Counted from the first letter of the stretch, positions 9,524 to 18,965 are shown. The stretch is 64,000 nucleotides of DNA from Hyphomicrobium sp. NDB2Meth4 (GCF_900117445.1 NZ_FPEJ01000001.1:124001-188000); one strand, 5' to 3'. The notes: generated from the sequence alone by a model not told the origin. Program-made: numbers and translations.

Positions 9524-9592
9524 AGGCAGTAGGCAGTTCGCAATCGGCAGTTTTGACACCGCCTATTGCCGACTGCCGACCGCCCACTGCCT
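9524..9592. repeat. 7-nt-periodic imperfect inverted repeat between trpB and trpA
   Basis: Left arm 9524-9551 and right arm 9565-9592 (28 nt each, 22 of 28 matching as reverse complements), with a 13-nt loop. Each arm consists of four 7-nt units: GGCAGTA, GGCAGTT, CGCAATC, GGCAGTT on the left and ATTGCCG, ACTGCCG, ACCGCCC, ACTGCCT on the right. The element fills almost exactly the space between the trpB stop and the trpA start. It would form a long hairpin in the trp mRNA. Confidence 0.75.
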
Positions 9593-9594
9593 CC

Positions 9595-10836
9595 CTAAAT
9601 ATCCATGCCGAGATAGCCGGCGACGGCAAACACGTCCTTGTCGCCGCGCCCGCACATATTCATGACCAACAGATTGTCCTTCGGCAGCGTCGGCGCGAGC
9701 TTCTGCACGAACGCCAGCGCATGCGCTGGCTCCAATGCCGGAATGATGCCTTCGAGCTGCGCGCAGAGCTGGAAAGCATCCAGTGCTTCCTTGTCAGTTG
9801 CCGGCACGTAGGTGACGCGCCCGGTATCCTTCAGCCACGAGTGCTCAGGGCCAACCCCCGGATAGTCAAGGCCGGCCGAAATCGAATGGCCCTCGAGGAT
9901 CTGCCCTTCGGCATCCTGCAGAAGATACGTGCGGTTGCCGTGCAGCACACCGGGGCGCCCGCCCGTCATAGAGGCCGCGTGCCCGTTCTCGACGTCGACG
10001 CCGTGACCGCCGGCTTCGACGCCGTAGATCTTCACGCTCTCGTCGTCGAGGAACGGATGGAATAGGCCGATCGCGTTCGACCCACCGCCGATGCAAGCAA
10101 CGAGCGTGTCAGGCAGCCGCCCTTCCGCAGCCTGCATCTGCTCGCGCACTTCCTTGCCGATGATCGACTGGAAATCGCGCACCAGCTCTGGATAGGGGTG
10201 CGGGCCTGCCGCGGTGCCGATGATGTAATACGTATCGTGCACGTTGGTGACCCAGTCGCGCAACGCCTCATTCATCGCATCCTTCAAGGTGCCCGCGCCG
10301 CTCGTCACCGGGTTCACCTTCGCCTTCAGCATGTGCATGCGCGCAACATTCGGCTTCTGCCGCTGCACGTCGGTCGCGCCCATGAAGATTTCGCACGGCA
10401 GTCCGAAGCGCGCGCACACCGTCGCCACCGCAACGCCGTGCTGCCCCGCGCCCGTCTCGGCGATGATGCGCGTCTTGCCCATGCGCTTGGCCAGCAGGAT
10501 CTGGCCGAGGCAGTTATTGATCTTGTGCGAGCCGGTGTGATTGAGCTCGTCGCGCTTGAAGTAGATCTTCGCGCCGCCGAGGTGTTCGGTAAGCCGCTCG
10601 GCGAAATAGAGCGGGCTCGGCCGCCCCGAGTAGTAGGTATTGAGATAGGCGAGCTGCGCGTGGAACGCCGGATCCGCCTTCGCCTCGTTGTACGCTCTCT
10701 CCAGATCGAGGATCAGCGGCATCAGCGTCTCGGCGACGAAGCGGCCGCCAAAAATGCCGAAGTGCCCGCGCTCGTCGGGCCCGCTGCGTAGGGTATTAAG
10801 TTTGGCGTCCTTCGACTTGTCGTTCGCGCTCGCCAT
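9595..10836 (-). CDS. trpB: tryptophan synthase beta chain
   Basis: 413 aa PLP enzyme that joins indole and serine to tryptophan. The PLP lysine is in [10 protein letters not shown] (Lys105); the phosphate-binding [10 protein letters not shown] and the gating segment [11 protein letters not shown] are intact. Length is normal for TrpB1. It lies 38 nt downstream of trpF and upstream of trpA on the minus strand, so trpF-trpB-trpA should be one transcript. Confidence 0.97.
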   Translation of the reverse strand: MASANDKSKDAKLNTLRSGPDERGHFGIFGGRFVAETLMPLILDLERAYNEAKADPAFHAQLAYLNTYYSGRPSPLYFAERLTEHLGGAKIYFKRDELNHTGSHKINNCLGQILLAKRMGKTRIIAETGAGQHGVAVATVCARFGLPCEIFMGATDVQRQKPNVARMHMLKAKVNPVTSGAGTLKDAMNEALRDWVTNVHDTYYIIGTAAGPHPYPELVRDFQSIIGKEVREQMQAAEGRLPDTLVACIGGGSNAIGLFHPFLDDESVKIYGVEAGGHGVDVENGHAASMTGGRPGVLHGNRTYLLQDAEGQILEGHSISAGLDYPGVGPEHSWLKDTGRVTYVPATDKEALDAFQLCAQLEGIIPALEPAHALAFVQKLAPTLPKDNLLVMNMCGRGDKDVFAVAGYLGMDI

Positions 10837-10874
10837 GGTCGATCCTTTGCGGCCCTTTGCACGCGGGCCTTCGT

Positions 10875-11534
10875 TCAGGGGGTCTGATTAGCCGTCTTTG
10901 CCGCGCTAATAAAGCGGCGGATGAGTTCGGGGTCCTTTTCGCCGGGTCTCGTCTCGACACCCGAGGAAACGTCGACCGCGGGTGCCCGTGTCAACCGTAC
11001 TGCCTCGGCGACGTTGAGCGGAGTAAGTCCGCCCGCCAGCATGAAATCGAGCCCGGCTTCGAGGCCCGCCAACGCCTGCCAGTCGAACGCGATGCCGTTG
11101 CCGCCCGGTAGTGCGGCTGCCTCGCCCGGCAGCGCCTTGGCGTCGAACAGGATGCGCTCGGCAACACCCCGATAGCTGAGCGCGGCGGTGACATCGTCAG
11201 CGCTGGCAACAGCAACCGCCTTCATCACCGGCTTGCCGAACCGCCGCGCCACCTCGCCAACTCGCGCCGGACTTTCGGTGCCATGCAGTTGGATGATGTC
11301 GGGGTCAACCACGCCCACAACCTGTTCCAGCAGCTGATCGTCCGGATCGACCAGCAGCGCCACGATCTTCGCATGCCCGCGCGCTCTGTCGGCGAGCACA
11401 CGCGCCGTTGCCGGCGCGATGTTACGCGGACTGCGCGGAAAGAACACGAACCCGACGTAGTCGGCACCCGCGTTCAGCGCAGCTTCGAGCCCCGCTTCAT
11501 CGCGCAGCCCGCATATTTTGACTTTCGTCGTCAT
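10875..11534 (-). CDS. trpF: phosphoribosylanthranilate isomerase
   Basis: 219 aa TIM barrel that catalyses the Amadori rearrangement of phosphoribosylanthranilate. The N-terminus [13 protein letters not shown] carries the general-base Cys8; the aspartate end is [18 protein letters not shown] 11534 is chosen to match the family; nine extra codons are open upstream. First gene of the trpF-trpB-trpA-accD-folC series. Confidence 0.95.
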   Translation of the reverse strand: MTTKVKICGLRDEAGLEAALNAGADYVGFVFFPRSPRNIAPATARVLADRARGHAKIVALLVDPDDQLLEQVVGVVDPDIIQLHGTESPARVGEVARRFGKPVMKAVAVASADDVTAALSYRGVAERILFDAKALPGEAAALPGGNGIAFDWQALAGLEAGLDFMLAGGLTPLNVAEAVRLTRAPAVDVSSGVETRPGEKDPELIRRFISAAKTANQTP

Positions 11535-11650
11535 CGTAGCAATGGCTCGCTGGCGCCTCACTGGACGCCTGATCGCATATAACCCGGATAGATAATGGCT
11601 TCGGCCGCGTCATGCGCGGTGCAAAGAACTCGGCTGTCGCGAATTTGCTT

Positions 11651-12016
11651 TTACGAGCCGGTTGCCGCAAGCCGCGGGCGGCGCGTAGAGGGCAACTTCG
11701 TGGCGGCAACCGCATCGCGCTCGCGCGTAAGACGGTCAGCCTCGGCGTGCCATCGTGCAGCGGCACGGCCCTGTTCGCGGGCAGTGCGGCGCCATCGGCC
11801 CTGCGTCAGCCACACGGCAGTCCCGCCCAGCACCACGCCAACCAGCATGGCGACGAAGAGGTAGACGTAAAACGGCAGCGCCAGCGAGATGACGGGGTTC
11901 TCTGGCCGGAACGGGTCGAGCACGAGGCGCACTTCGTGGCGATTGACGACAGCAAGCGTCACCAGCAACAGCCCTGCGGGAAGGGCGATGAGCAGCCAGA
12001 CGATCCGCTTCAACAC
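11651..12016 (-). CDS. LapA-domain inner-membrane protein
   Basis: 121 aa with two transmembrane segments (about 5-25 and 45-68) separated by a short loop containing NRHEVRLVLDP, then a charged, probably coiled cytoplasmic tail. This topology and the 'N...V.L.L.P' loop match the LapA (lipopolysaccharide assembly protein A, YciS-like) domain. It lies 21 nt downstream of ihfB, as often seen in alphaproteobacteria and enterobacteria. Function here is inferred from family and context only. Confidence 0.8.
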   Translation of the reverse strand: MLKRIVWLLIALPAGLLLVTLAVVNRHEVRLVLDPFRPENPVISLALPFYVYLFVAMLVGVVLGGTAVWLTQGRWRRTAREQGRAAARWHAEADRLTRERDAVAATKLPSTRRPRLAATGS

Positions 12017-12037
12017 TTGCGCGCCTCGACGTTTGAG

Positions 12038-12331
12038 TTAGTGGCTTTCCTTGCCGTGGTTGAGCCTATCGCGCAGCTCTTTACCGGTCTTGAAGAAGGG
12101 CACGAATTTCTCAGCCACAGAAACCGATCTTCCAGTGCGCGGGTTGCGACCCTGTCTGGCGGCACGATGCTTCACCGTGAATGCGCCAAAACCGCGGAGT
12201 TCGACGCGATCACCTCGCGCCAGTGCCTCTACGATCTCATCGAACACAACTTTGACAATGCGTTCTACGTCACGATGGTAAAGATGAGGATTGGTGCTTG
12301 CAATCTTATGGATCAACTCGGATTTAATCAT
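12038..12331 (-). CDS. ihfB: integration host factor subunit beta
   Basis: 97 aa DNA-bending protein of the HU/IHF family; with IhfA it bends DNA at specific sites. It starts [11 protein letters not shown]. Conserved features are the body [16 protein letters not shown], the intercalating arm around GRNPRTGR and [15 protein letters not shown]. The order rpsA-sppA-ihfB-lapA is typical, and it is 31 nt downstream of sppA. Confidence 0.95.
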   Translation of the reverse strand: MIKSELIHKIASTNPHLYHRDVERIVKVVFDEIVEALARGDRVELRGFGAFTVKHRAARQGRNPRTGRSVSVAEKFVPFFKTGKELRDRLNHGKESH

Positions 12332-12362
12332 CGCTGCCCCGCCAGCAAATTACTGTAATCTA

Positions 12363-13322
12363 TTAGTTTTCCGAAGGGTGCCAAACCGAGATAAGCCCGT
12401 CAAGGCCAAGACCGGCCATAGAGGGTGCCCGGCCAAGCATTTGGGCCAAATAGGTGTGGTTGAAAAAGCTCGCCGCCGCAGACCCGACTGAGCTGAACAG
12501 CCCAAGTGAAGCCTCAGAACTCGGCTTCCAGTCCACGACCTTTAAACCCTTATCGACGTTGCGGGCGCTCTGCAGCCACGCCACCGCCTCGTCTTCCCCG
12601 CCGATAGAGTCGGCCAATTTCAGCTGAACCGCCTCCCGGCCCGTGAACACCCGGCCCTGCGTCAGACCCGGGATCTGGTCGGGTTTAATGCCACGCCGCG
12701 CCTCTACGAGGCCCAGGAACCAGCGGAAACCCTCGTCGATCATCGACTTGGTGACCTTCTGGCCCTCCTCGCTCAACGGCTCGAACGGCGACGGAACGGC
12801 CTTTAGGTCGCCGCTCTTTATCTCGTTGAACTTGACGCCAATCTTATCCAGCATCTGGCTAACTTCCGGCCACTGGATCAAGACGCCGATGGAGCCCGTG
12901 ATGGTATTGGCGCGCGTCACGATATGGTCCGCACCGAGCCCGACGATATATCCGGCCGATGCCGCCACCGTACCGAACTGCGCAACTACTGGCTTCTTCT
13001 TGGCAACGTCGCGCAGCGCGCCGAACAGCGCTTCGCCGCCCGTCGTGGTGCCACCCGGGCTGTTGACGAACACCAGCAGCGCCGCTGCCTTGTCGGAATC
13101 CGCGATCTTCTTCAGCATCTCGAGCTGATCGCGATCTTCGGTGATCGTGCCGGTGATCGTCACCCGCGCGATCTGCTTCGCGCCGATCTCCGACCACTCA
13201 CCCGTGCTGGCGCCAAGCGCAAACACGACGCCCACCAGCGCCGCAATGGCGAGGCCGCGCCAGATAGTCAGCCGTCGGCGCAAACGCCGACGATCCAGCA
13301 CGGTATCGATCTCTGCCGTCAT
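12363..13322 (-). CDS. sppA: signal peptide peptidase SppA (short form)
   Basis: 319 aa membrane-anchored serine protease of family S49 that degrades cleaved signal peptides. ATG 13322 (MTAEIDTVLDRRRLRRR) has GGAG upstream; the longer frame to 13421 lacks similarity. One TM segment follows the basic start (IWRGLAIAALVGVVFALG). Core motifs: GTITEDRDQ, FVNSPGGTTTGGEAL, the serine nucleophile in VAASAGYIVG, ITGSIGVL, and the general-base lysine in KSGDLKAV. A single protease domain, as in most alphaproteobacteria, rather than the duplicated E. coli form. Confidence 0.93.
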   Translation of the reverse strand: MTAEIDTVLDRRRLRRRLTIWRGLAIAALVGVVFALGASTGEWSEIGAKQIARVTITGTITEDRDQLEMLKKIADSDKAAALLVFVNSPGGTTTGGEALFGALRDVAKKKPVVAQFGTVAASAGYIVGLGADHIVTRANTITGSIGVLIQWPEVSQMLDKIGVKFNEIKSGDLKAVPSPFEPLSEEGQKVTKSMIDEGFRWFLGLVEARRGIKPDQIPGLTQGRVFTGREAVQLKLADSIGGEDEAVAWLQSARNVDKGLKVVDWKPSSEASLGLFSSVGSAAASFFNHTYLAQMLGRAPSMAGLGLDGLISVWHPSEN

Positions 13323-13418
13323 CCGACACTCCGACCACAACTGGGGCGTGCCCCAGGGCAACCGCGACGTTAGGCAAGGATAGCGCGGTCGACAAGAGAA
13401 CTGATGGACAAGCCTTGC

Positions 13419-13458
13419 CAAAAACCTAGCGCGGCAGAAGGAAGCCCTCCGCCGCGCT
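13419..13458 (-). terminator. rho-independent-type terminator of rpsA
   Basis: Downstream of rpsA on the minus strand, AGCGCGGC pairs perfectly with GCCGCGCT (13451-13458 and 13428-13435). The intervening GGAGG/CCTTC can extend the stem, and the hairpin is followed by AGGTTTTTGG. It would end transcription between rpsA and sppA. Confidence 0.7.
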
Positions 13459-13493
13459 GTAAGTTGCCGAGACCGCTATTCCTGTAGCGGCTC

Positions 13494-15227
13494 TTATTCC
13501 TTGTCTTCCTTGTCGTCCTCGCCCTCTTCACGCTTGCGGATCGCAGCCTTGAAGATGTCGCCCAGCGAGGCACCCGAGTCAGACGAGCCGTACTGAGCCA
13601 CGGCCTGCTTCTCCTCGGCGATTTCCAGTGCCTTGATCGAGAGCGACAGGCGGCGTGCAGCCTTGTCGGCGGAAACGACGAACGCGTCGACCTTGTCGCC
13701 CACATTGAAGCGCTCAGGGCGCTGCTCGGAGCGATCGCGCGACAGGTCGGAGCGCTTGATGAAGGCGGTCAGTTCGCCATCGGCGGTCTTCACCTCGATA
13801 CCGTTCTCCTGAACAGCAACGACGCTGCAGGTGACGGTGTCGCCCCTCTTGTACTTCGACAGCGAGTCGATCGGATCGCCGGCGAGCTGCTTGATGCCGA
13901 GCGAGATGCGCTCCTTCTGGCTGTCGACGTCGAGCACGACGGCTTTGACGTTGTCGCCCTTCTTGTAGTCCTTGATCACCTCGTCGCCCGGCTTCGTCCA
14001 GTCGAGGTCGGACAGATGGACCATGCCATCGACGCCACCCTCGAGGCCGATGAACAGGCCGAACTCGGTGATGTTGCGGATCGGGCCTTCGACTTCCGAA
14101 CCCTTCGGGTGGATGGCGAGGAACGACTCCCAAGGATTGTCCTGGGTCTGCTTCAGGCCCAGCGAGATACGGCGCTTGTTGGCGTCGACCTCGAGCACCT
14201 GAACTTCCACCTGCTGGCTCGTCGAAACGATCTTGCCTGGGTGGATGTTCTTCTTCGTCCAGCTCATCTCCGAGACGTGGATCAGGCCTTCGACGCCCGG
14301 CTCCAGTTCAACGAACGCGCCGTAGTCGGCAATGTTCGTGACCGTACCCTTGACGCGCGCGCCAACCGGATACTTGGCCTCGATCGACTGCCACGGATCG
14401 GCCTGCAGCTGCTTCATGCCGAGCGAGATGCGCTGCGTCTCCGGATTGATGCGGATGATCTGCACCTTCACCGTGTCGCCGACGTTGAGGATCTCGGACG
14501 GATGATTGACGCGGCGCCAAGCCATGTCGGTCACGTGCAGCAGGCCGTCGATGCCGCCGAGGTCGATAAACGCACCGTAATCGGTGATGTTCTTGACGAG
14601 GCCGTCGATGACCTGGCCTTCCTCGAGGCGGGCGACGATGTCGGCGCGCTGCTCAGCACGCGTCTCTTCGAGCACCGAGCGGCGCGAAACGACGATGTTG
14701 CCGCGACGGCGATCCATCTTGAGGATCTGGAACGGCTGCGGCTGATGCATCAGCGGACCGATGTCGCGCACCGGACGGATATCGACCTGGCTGCCTGGCA
14801 GGAACGCCACGGCGCCGTCGAGGTCGACAGTGAAGCCGCCCTTGACCTTGTTGAAGATGACGCCCGAAACCTTCTCACCCTTCTCGAACTGCTTCTCGAG
14901 GCGGGTCCAGCTCTCTTCGCGGCGAGCCTTGTCGCGCGAGAGCACAGCTTCACCGAGCGCATTCTCGACGCGCTCCAGGTAAACCTCGACCTCATCGCCG
15001 ATCTTGATCTCGGACGGCTTGCCGGCGACGGAGAACTCGCGCAGCGCCACGCGGCCTTCGGTCTTCAGACCGACGTCGATGACAGCGAGGTCCTTCTCGA
15101 TGCCGACGACCTTGCCCCTGACGACGCTGCCTTCAAACAGGTCTTCCTTGGCGAGGCTCTCGGCCAGCAACGCAGCGAACTCGTCGTGCGTCGGCGTAAA
15201 CTCTTTCGGGATGGCGGTTTCGGGCAT
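13494..15227 (-). CDS. rpsA: 30S ribosomal protein S1
   Basis: 577 aa from ATG 15227 (MPETAIPKEFTPTHDEF). Six S1/OB repeats are readable, beginning near GSVVRGKVVGIEKD, GEKVSGVIFNKVKGG, GQVIDGLVKNITDYGAF, GARVKGTVTNIADYGAF, GSEVEGPIRNITEFGLF and GDTVTCSVVAVQENG. Repeats 3 and 4 are the most alike. The protein unfolds and recruits mRNA to the 30S subunit. The C-terminal tail is strongly acidic (EEGEDDKEDKE). The frame is open upstream to 15389 but without similarity. It lies downstream of cmk, the usual partner, with a 187-nt gap. Confidence 0.97.
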   Translation of the reverse strand: MPETAIPKEFTPTHDEFAALLAESLAKEDLFEGSVVRGKVVGIEKDLAVIDVGLKTEGRVALREFSVAGKPSEIKIGDEVEVYLERVENALGEAVLSRDKARREESWTRLEKQFEKGEKVSGVIFNKVKGGFTVDLDGAVAFLPGSQVDIRPVRDIGPLMHQPQPFQILKMDRRRGNIVVSRRSVLEETRAEQRADIVARLEEGQVIDGLVKNITDYGAFIDLGGIDGLLHVTDMAWRRVNHPSEILNVGDTVKVQIIRINPETQRISLGMKQLQADPWQSIEAKYPVGARVKGTVTNIADYGAFVELEPGVEGLIHVSEMSWTKKNIHPGKIVSTSQQVEVQVLEVDANKRRISLGLKQTQDNPWESFLAIHPKGSEVEGPIRNITEFGLFIGLEGGVDGMVHLSDLDWTKPGDEVIKDYKKGDNVKAVVLDVDSQKERISLGIKQLAGDPIDSLSKYKRGDTVTCSVVAVQENGIEVKTADGELTAFIKRSDLSRDRSEQRPERFNVGDKVDAFVVSADKAARRLSLSIKALEIAEEKQAVAQYGSSDSGASLGDIFKAAIRKREEGEDDKEDKE

Positions 15228-15414
15228 GCGAATAGTGCTCCTCAAATCGTTGTCGCGGACCGCGGCTACGGCCCAGGGATACGGATTGCGGCAAAGCCCT
15301 CCGCCACGACACGCGTGTGCGGACAGTCCCCTGCCGGCGGTGTGTTGAGATCTAGTGCCGCTGTGATGGGCCTTCCGCCCTGCCAACACGAATTTGGGAC
15401 CCGTTTCGGGCCCC

Positions 15415-16041
15415 CTATTGGCCGATCTTCCTCTTGATCAATCCGACAGCGGCGTCGAATGCCGCCTCTATATCCAACTCCGATGTATCGAGCAAGTCGG
15501 CGTCGGCCGCTGCCCGCATAGGAGCGCTTTCCCGCGATGAATCCCTTTCATCGCGCTTCAGGATATCGGCCAGGACGGCCTCATAGACCACGGGCTCCCC
15601 GCGGCACACGTATTCGTTGTAGCGGCGCTTGGCGCGCACTTCCGCGGTCGCCGTCACATAGATTTTGGCGTCCGCCCAGGGGCATACGACGGTGCCGATA
15701 TCGCGGCCATCGAGCACGGCGCCCCCCGGTTGCGCCGAAAAATTGCGCTGGTAGGCGAGCAAAGCACCCCGCACCATAGGCATCCGCGCCACGATCGACG
15801 CCCCATCGCCGACCTTGGGGGTACGCAGTTCCGGATCGCACAGCTCGCCAGCATTGATGCTGCGCGCCAGCGCCAGAGCCGCCCATGGATCATCCAGCCT
15901 GAAGCCGCGCGCGGCCACGTCGCGCGCAACGGCCCGGTAGAGCAGCCCGGTGTCGAGACACGGCAGCCCCCATAGATCGGCAATGCGCTTTGCCAGCGTG
16001 CCCTTGCCCGAGGCCGCCGGCCCGTCGATGGCGATGATCAT
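15415..16041 (-). CDS. cmk: cytidylate kinase
   Basis: 208 aa (d)CMP kinase. The P-loop GPAASGKGT spans residues 7-15, LDTGLLYRAVA is the CMP-binding segment, LDGRDIGTVV is conserved, and KRDERDSSR is the lid. The start overlaps the aroA stop by 4 nt (ATGA type), indicating translational coupling in aroA-cmk. Confidence 0.96.
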   Translation of the reverse strand: MIIAIDGPAASGKGTLAKRIADLWGLPCLDTGLLYRAVARDVAARGFRLDDPWAALALARSINAGELCDPELRTPKVGDGASIVARMPMVRGALLAYQRNFSAQPGGAVLDGRDIGTVVCPWADAKIYVTATAEVRAKRRYNEYVCRGEPVVYEAVLADILKRDERDSSRESAPMRAAADADLLDTSELDIEAAFDAAVGLIKRKIGQ

Positions 16042-17390
16042 CCGCGCGCCTCCGCGCCCATGCCGAAGCGCGCCCCCAAGCTCTGCATCAGTGATAGGAA
16101 CTCAGGGAAGCTGGTGGCTACCATCGCAACATCGTCGACCGTCACCGGCTCTTTGCTGGCGAGCCCCATCGTGAGGAACGACATTGCCATGCGGTGATCG
16201 AGGTGCGTCTCCACCAATCCGCCGCCGCGCACAGCCCCGCTGCCCCTGACGATCAAGACATCGCCTTCCGAAGCGGCATCGACTCCATTGGCGATCAGTC
16301 CGGCAACCGTGGCCGCCAGCCGATCGCTCTCCTTGACCTTCAATTCCGCAAGGCCGTCCATCCGCGTCTCGCCCTGGGCAAACGCAGCAACGACTGACAG
16401 AACCGGATATTCGTCGATCATGCTCGGCGCACGATGTGCCGCGACGTGAACGCCCTTCAATGGCGCCTGCTGCACGCGAATATCAGCCACCGGCTCGCCG
16501 CCCTCGTCCCGCTCGTTGAGAAACGACACGTCAGCGCCCATCTCGCGCAGCACTTCGTAGAAACCCACGCGCGTCGGGTTGATCAGCACCCCTTCGATGG
16601 TGACATCCGATCCAGGCACCAACGCCGCAGCCGCTGCCAGGAATGCCGCCGAGCTTGGATCACCTGGAATGACGACGTCGCAACCTTTGAGCTCGGCATC
16701 GCCTTTGACCGTGATCTTAGTCTTGCCGTCGAGCGTATCGACGCTCAGCTCCGCACCGAAGTGGCGCAGCATCCGCTCAGTGTGATCGCGCGTTGCTTCC
16801 TTCTCGATCACGCTCGTCTCGCCGGGCGCGTGCAGCCCCGCCAGCAGCACCGCGCTCTTCACCTGCGCCGACGGCACCGGCAGTTCATATGTAATTGGTA
16901 TGAGGTTCGACGAGCCGCGCGCAACGAGCGGCAGCCGATCGCGCGCGCCTTCGATCTCGAGGCCCATCTGCTGCAGCGGCCCCAGCACGCGCCCCATCGG
17001 CCGCCGACTAAGCGACGCATCGCCGATGATCTCGACGGTCATGTCGTGCCCGGCAATGATGCCCAGCATCAGTCGCGTACCGGTACCGGAATTGCCGAAA
17101 TCGAGCGGGCTATCTGGCTGGCTCAACCCGCCAACGCCACGGCCTTTGACGTGCCATTCCCCACCGGCTTTCGTCACCGGCGCGCCGAGCGCGCTCAGCA
17201 CCTTCGCGGTGTTGAGAACGTCTTCTGCCTCCAACAAACCTCTGAGACGCGTCGTCCCCGTGGAGATCGCACCGAACATCAGCGCCCGGTGCGAGATGGA
17301 TTTATCGCCGGGCACGCGCACCCGTCCCTTGAGAGGACCTGAGGCAAGAGAGGCCAAGGGCCTGGCGGCAATAGCAGGATCGGCGGACAA
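16038..17390 (-). CDS. aroA: 3-phosphoshikimate 1-carboxyvinyltransferase (EPSP synthase, class II)
   Basis: 450 aa shikimate-pathway enzyme joining PEP to shikimate-3-phosphate. The four patterns that mark class II EPSP synthases are present: GDKS (28-31), SAQVK (174-178), RDHTE (201-205) and NPTR (271-274). In the PEP-site loop LDFGNSGTGTRL, position 102 is Gly, where the well-known CP4 enzyme has Ala. It is the first gene of aroA-cmk-rpsA and diverges from the FYDLN-acid gene at 17572. Confidence 0.96.
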   Translation of the reverse strand: MSADPAIAARPLASLASGPLKGRVRVPGDKSISHRALMFGAISTGTTRLRGLLEAEDVLNTAKVLSALGAPVTKAGGEWHVKGRGVGGLSQPDSPLDFGNSGTGTRLMLGIIAGHDMTVEIIGDASLSRRPMGRVLGPLQQMGLEIEGARDRLPLVARGSSNLIPITYELPVPSAQVKSAVLLAGLHAPGETSVIEKEATRDHTERMLRHFGAELSVDTLDGKTKITVKGDAELKGCDVVIPGDPSSAAFLAAAAALVPGSDVTIEGVLINPTRVGFYEVLREMGADVSFLNERDEGGEPVADIRVQQAPLKGVHVAAHRAPSMIDEYPVLSVVAAFAQGETRMDGLAELKVKESDRLAATVAGLIANGVDAASEGDVLIVRGSGAVRGGGLVETHLDHRMAMSFLTMGLASKEPVTVDDVAMVATSFPEFLSLMQSLGARFGMGAEARG

Positions 17391-17571
17391 GAGGACTTAG
17401 CTCCGGCGTTGGCGGAAACCGCGAATGCGGTGCGGGATGCGGCTGCGATAGAGCCGACGGGCCGGGCCCGTGTCAACGATACCCAAGCCGGCCAAGGTTT
17501 GTTTTTGACAAGCCTCCAGCCATGTGGCATGCCGCGGAAAATTCCCCTTATCGACGATAAAGGTTGGCTCC

Positions 17572-17937
17572 ATGGCGACCAATAAAGACCGCGGGACCAA
17601 GCGGACCTGCCAGAACAGCGATTGCAGCGCCCGCTTCTACGATCTCAACCGCAATCCAATTGTCTGCCCGATCTGCGGATCGAAGTACGCCATTGCCCAC
17701 GCGCCTGCCGGCAGCCCACTTCCCACCGAGGAAAAGGCTCCGCGCAAGGCCAAGAAGCCCGAGTTCGAGGCTGAGGGCGCCGAGGCCGAGGCCGAGGACG
17801 TGCTGGTCGATGTCGATGACGACGCCGATGACGCAGCTGCCGATGACGCCGACGAGACCTTCCTCGAGGAGGAAGAGGACGAAGGCAATGTCTCCGATAT
17901 CGTCGGTGGCAGCGTCGAGGGTGAAGAGGAGCCATAA
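17572..17937 (+). CDS. TIGR02300/FYDLN-acid family protein
   Basis: 121 aa. It opens MATNKDRGTKRTCQ and contains the family signature RFYDLNRNPIVCP inside a short zinc-ribbon-like N-terminus with four cysteines (TCQNSDC and CPICG). The second half is almost wholly acidic and alanine-rich (runs of EAEAEDVL, DDDADDAA, EEEEDEG). The family is restricted to alphaproteobacteria and its function is not established. ATG 17572 is chosen because the conserved N-terminus begins there. It is divergent from aroA with a 181-nt shared promoter region. Confidence 0.9.
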   Translation: MATNKDRGTKRTCQNSDCSARFYDLNRNPIVCPICGSKYAIAHAPAGSPLPTEEKAPRKAKKPEFEAEGAEAEAEDVLVDVDDDADDAAADDADETFLEEEEDEGNVSDIVGGSVEGEEEP

Positions 17938-18000
17938 GCCCTCGCGTCGCGTAGCTTTTGCGCCTCTCCGGCCCACCGCCGCGCAGCGCTAATTTCGCCC

Positions 18001-18029
18001 TTGCAGTTTTGTGGCGAAGGCACTAGAGA
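18001..18029 (+). promoter_or_regulatory. candidate sigma70-type promoter for tRNA-Ala
   Basis: TTGCAG (18001-18006) and TAGAGA (18024-18029) are separated by 17 nt and lie about 48 nt upstream of the tRNA 5' end. Spacing is ideal; hexamer matches are moderate. Confidence 0.3.
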
Positions 18030-18077
18030 GGCCAACTCGTTCGGGGGCGTCATCGCCCTCGGACCTTCCCAACGGTA

Positions 18078-18153
<76 letters not shown>

Positions 18154-18343
18154 ACTCAATCAACCGCTTGAGTCCGCACTAATCCTGGAGTTTGCAGGGC
18201 TCCCTGCTTCCCGCGCGGTGCACAACTTTCCGATCATCTCATCGCCGAATTCGGGCTCTGCAGTCGCCTGACCGCCGGCGAGCCCGCGTGAGCGGGAACC
18301 CTGGCGCTCGCGATGCGTTTGCCTGCATTGCGATCATGAGCAG

Positions 18344-18523
18344 GTGGCGACGGTGATCCCAGTCCCAAAAGATCCCCAGGGCAAGGTGCACTCCTCTAGT
18401 GAGTCATTCGAAGTGTTCACCGCCAGCCAAGTTTGGCGCGACCTGCCGCTCAAGATCAAACTGATGATCGTGCACATCTGGCGCCGCGAGAACGACACGC
18501 CACCCCCGGAAAATAAGCGTTGA
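18344..18523 (+). CDS. possible small protein or gene remnant
   Basis: 59 codons from GTG 18344 to TGA 18523, reading through FEVFTASQVWRDLPLKIKLM and ending HIWRRENDTPPPENKR, a composition that looks coding. The same frame stays open upstream to a TGA near 18269 and there encodes CVCLHCDHE, a zinc-ribbon-like cluster, but has no ATG, GTG or TTG before 18344. Either the real start is a weak codon or this is the end of a decayed gene. I do not recognise it. Confidence 0.3.
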   Translation: MATVIPVPKDPQGKVHSSSESFEVFTASQVWRDLPLKIKLMIVHIWRRENDTPPPENKR

Positions 18524-18662
18524 ATCTGCGGCTTTGAGTGCTCGCCGGCAGAGCTTATCGGCCTTGCCTGGCCTCACGCGCCCGGTCGGCCATGCACGAA
18601 GCGAGGAACGCGGAGTTCAAAGCGTGCGTTATCCACGTGCATCAGCAGAAGGCCGCGCCAAC

Positions 18663-18902
18663 ATGCAAGAACATCTCTCAACGCCGTCGTCGTCGCGAAC
18701 GATACTCGATCACGCCGCGGTGGACCCGCAGACCCCCAAGTCCACCGACACGAACTATCAGCACGAGCTTGAACGGGTTACGCGAGCGCGCACCTACTTC
18801 GACGACCACGATCCGGTAAACCGGGCTATTCGCCAGTCTCCAACGAAGGCCATGCTCGTCGCGGCAGGCATCGGCTTAGTTGCGGCGCTTCTCGTGCGCT
18901 AG
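18663..18902 (+). CDS. small protein with C-terminal membrane anchor (ElaB/YqjD-like)
   Basis: 79 aa from ATG 18663 (MQEHLSTPSSSRTILD); AGAAGG lies about 10 nt upstream. A soluble acidic and basic helix (YQHELERVTRARTYF) is followed by DDHDPVNRAIRQSPTK and one C-terminal TM segment (AMLVAAGIGLVAALLVR). This layout resembles the DUF883/ElaB-YqjD class of tail-anchored proteins, some of which bind ribosomes in stationary phase; the similarity is of layout, so function is inferred weakly. The frame is open to 18534. Confidence 0.6.
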   Translation: MQEHLSTPSSSRTILDHAAVDPQTPKSTDTNYQHELERVTRARTYFDDHDPVNRAIRQSPTKAMLVAAGIGLVAALLVR

Positions 18903-18965
18903 GAAGCGCCCGGAACGCTTAGCCGCGCCACGGCGTTATTCGCACTCCGGCAAAAAGGTGCGGCT

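Noticed and set aside
14016-15437. 473-codon plus-strand open frame opposite rpsA
   Set aside because: It is the antisense shadow of ribosomal protein S1; the translation is Asp/Arg/Leu-rich without recognisable domains.
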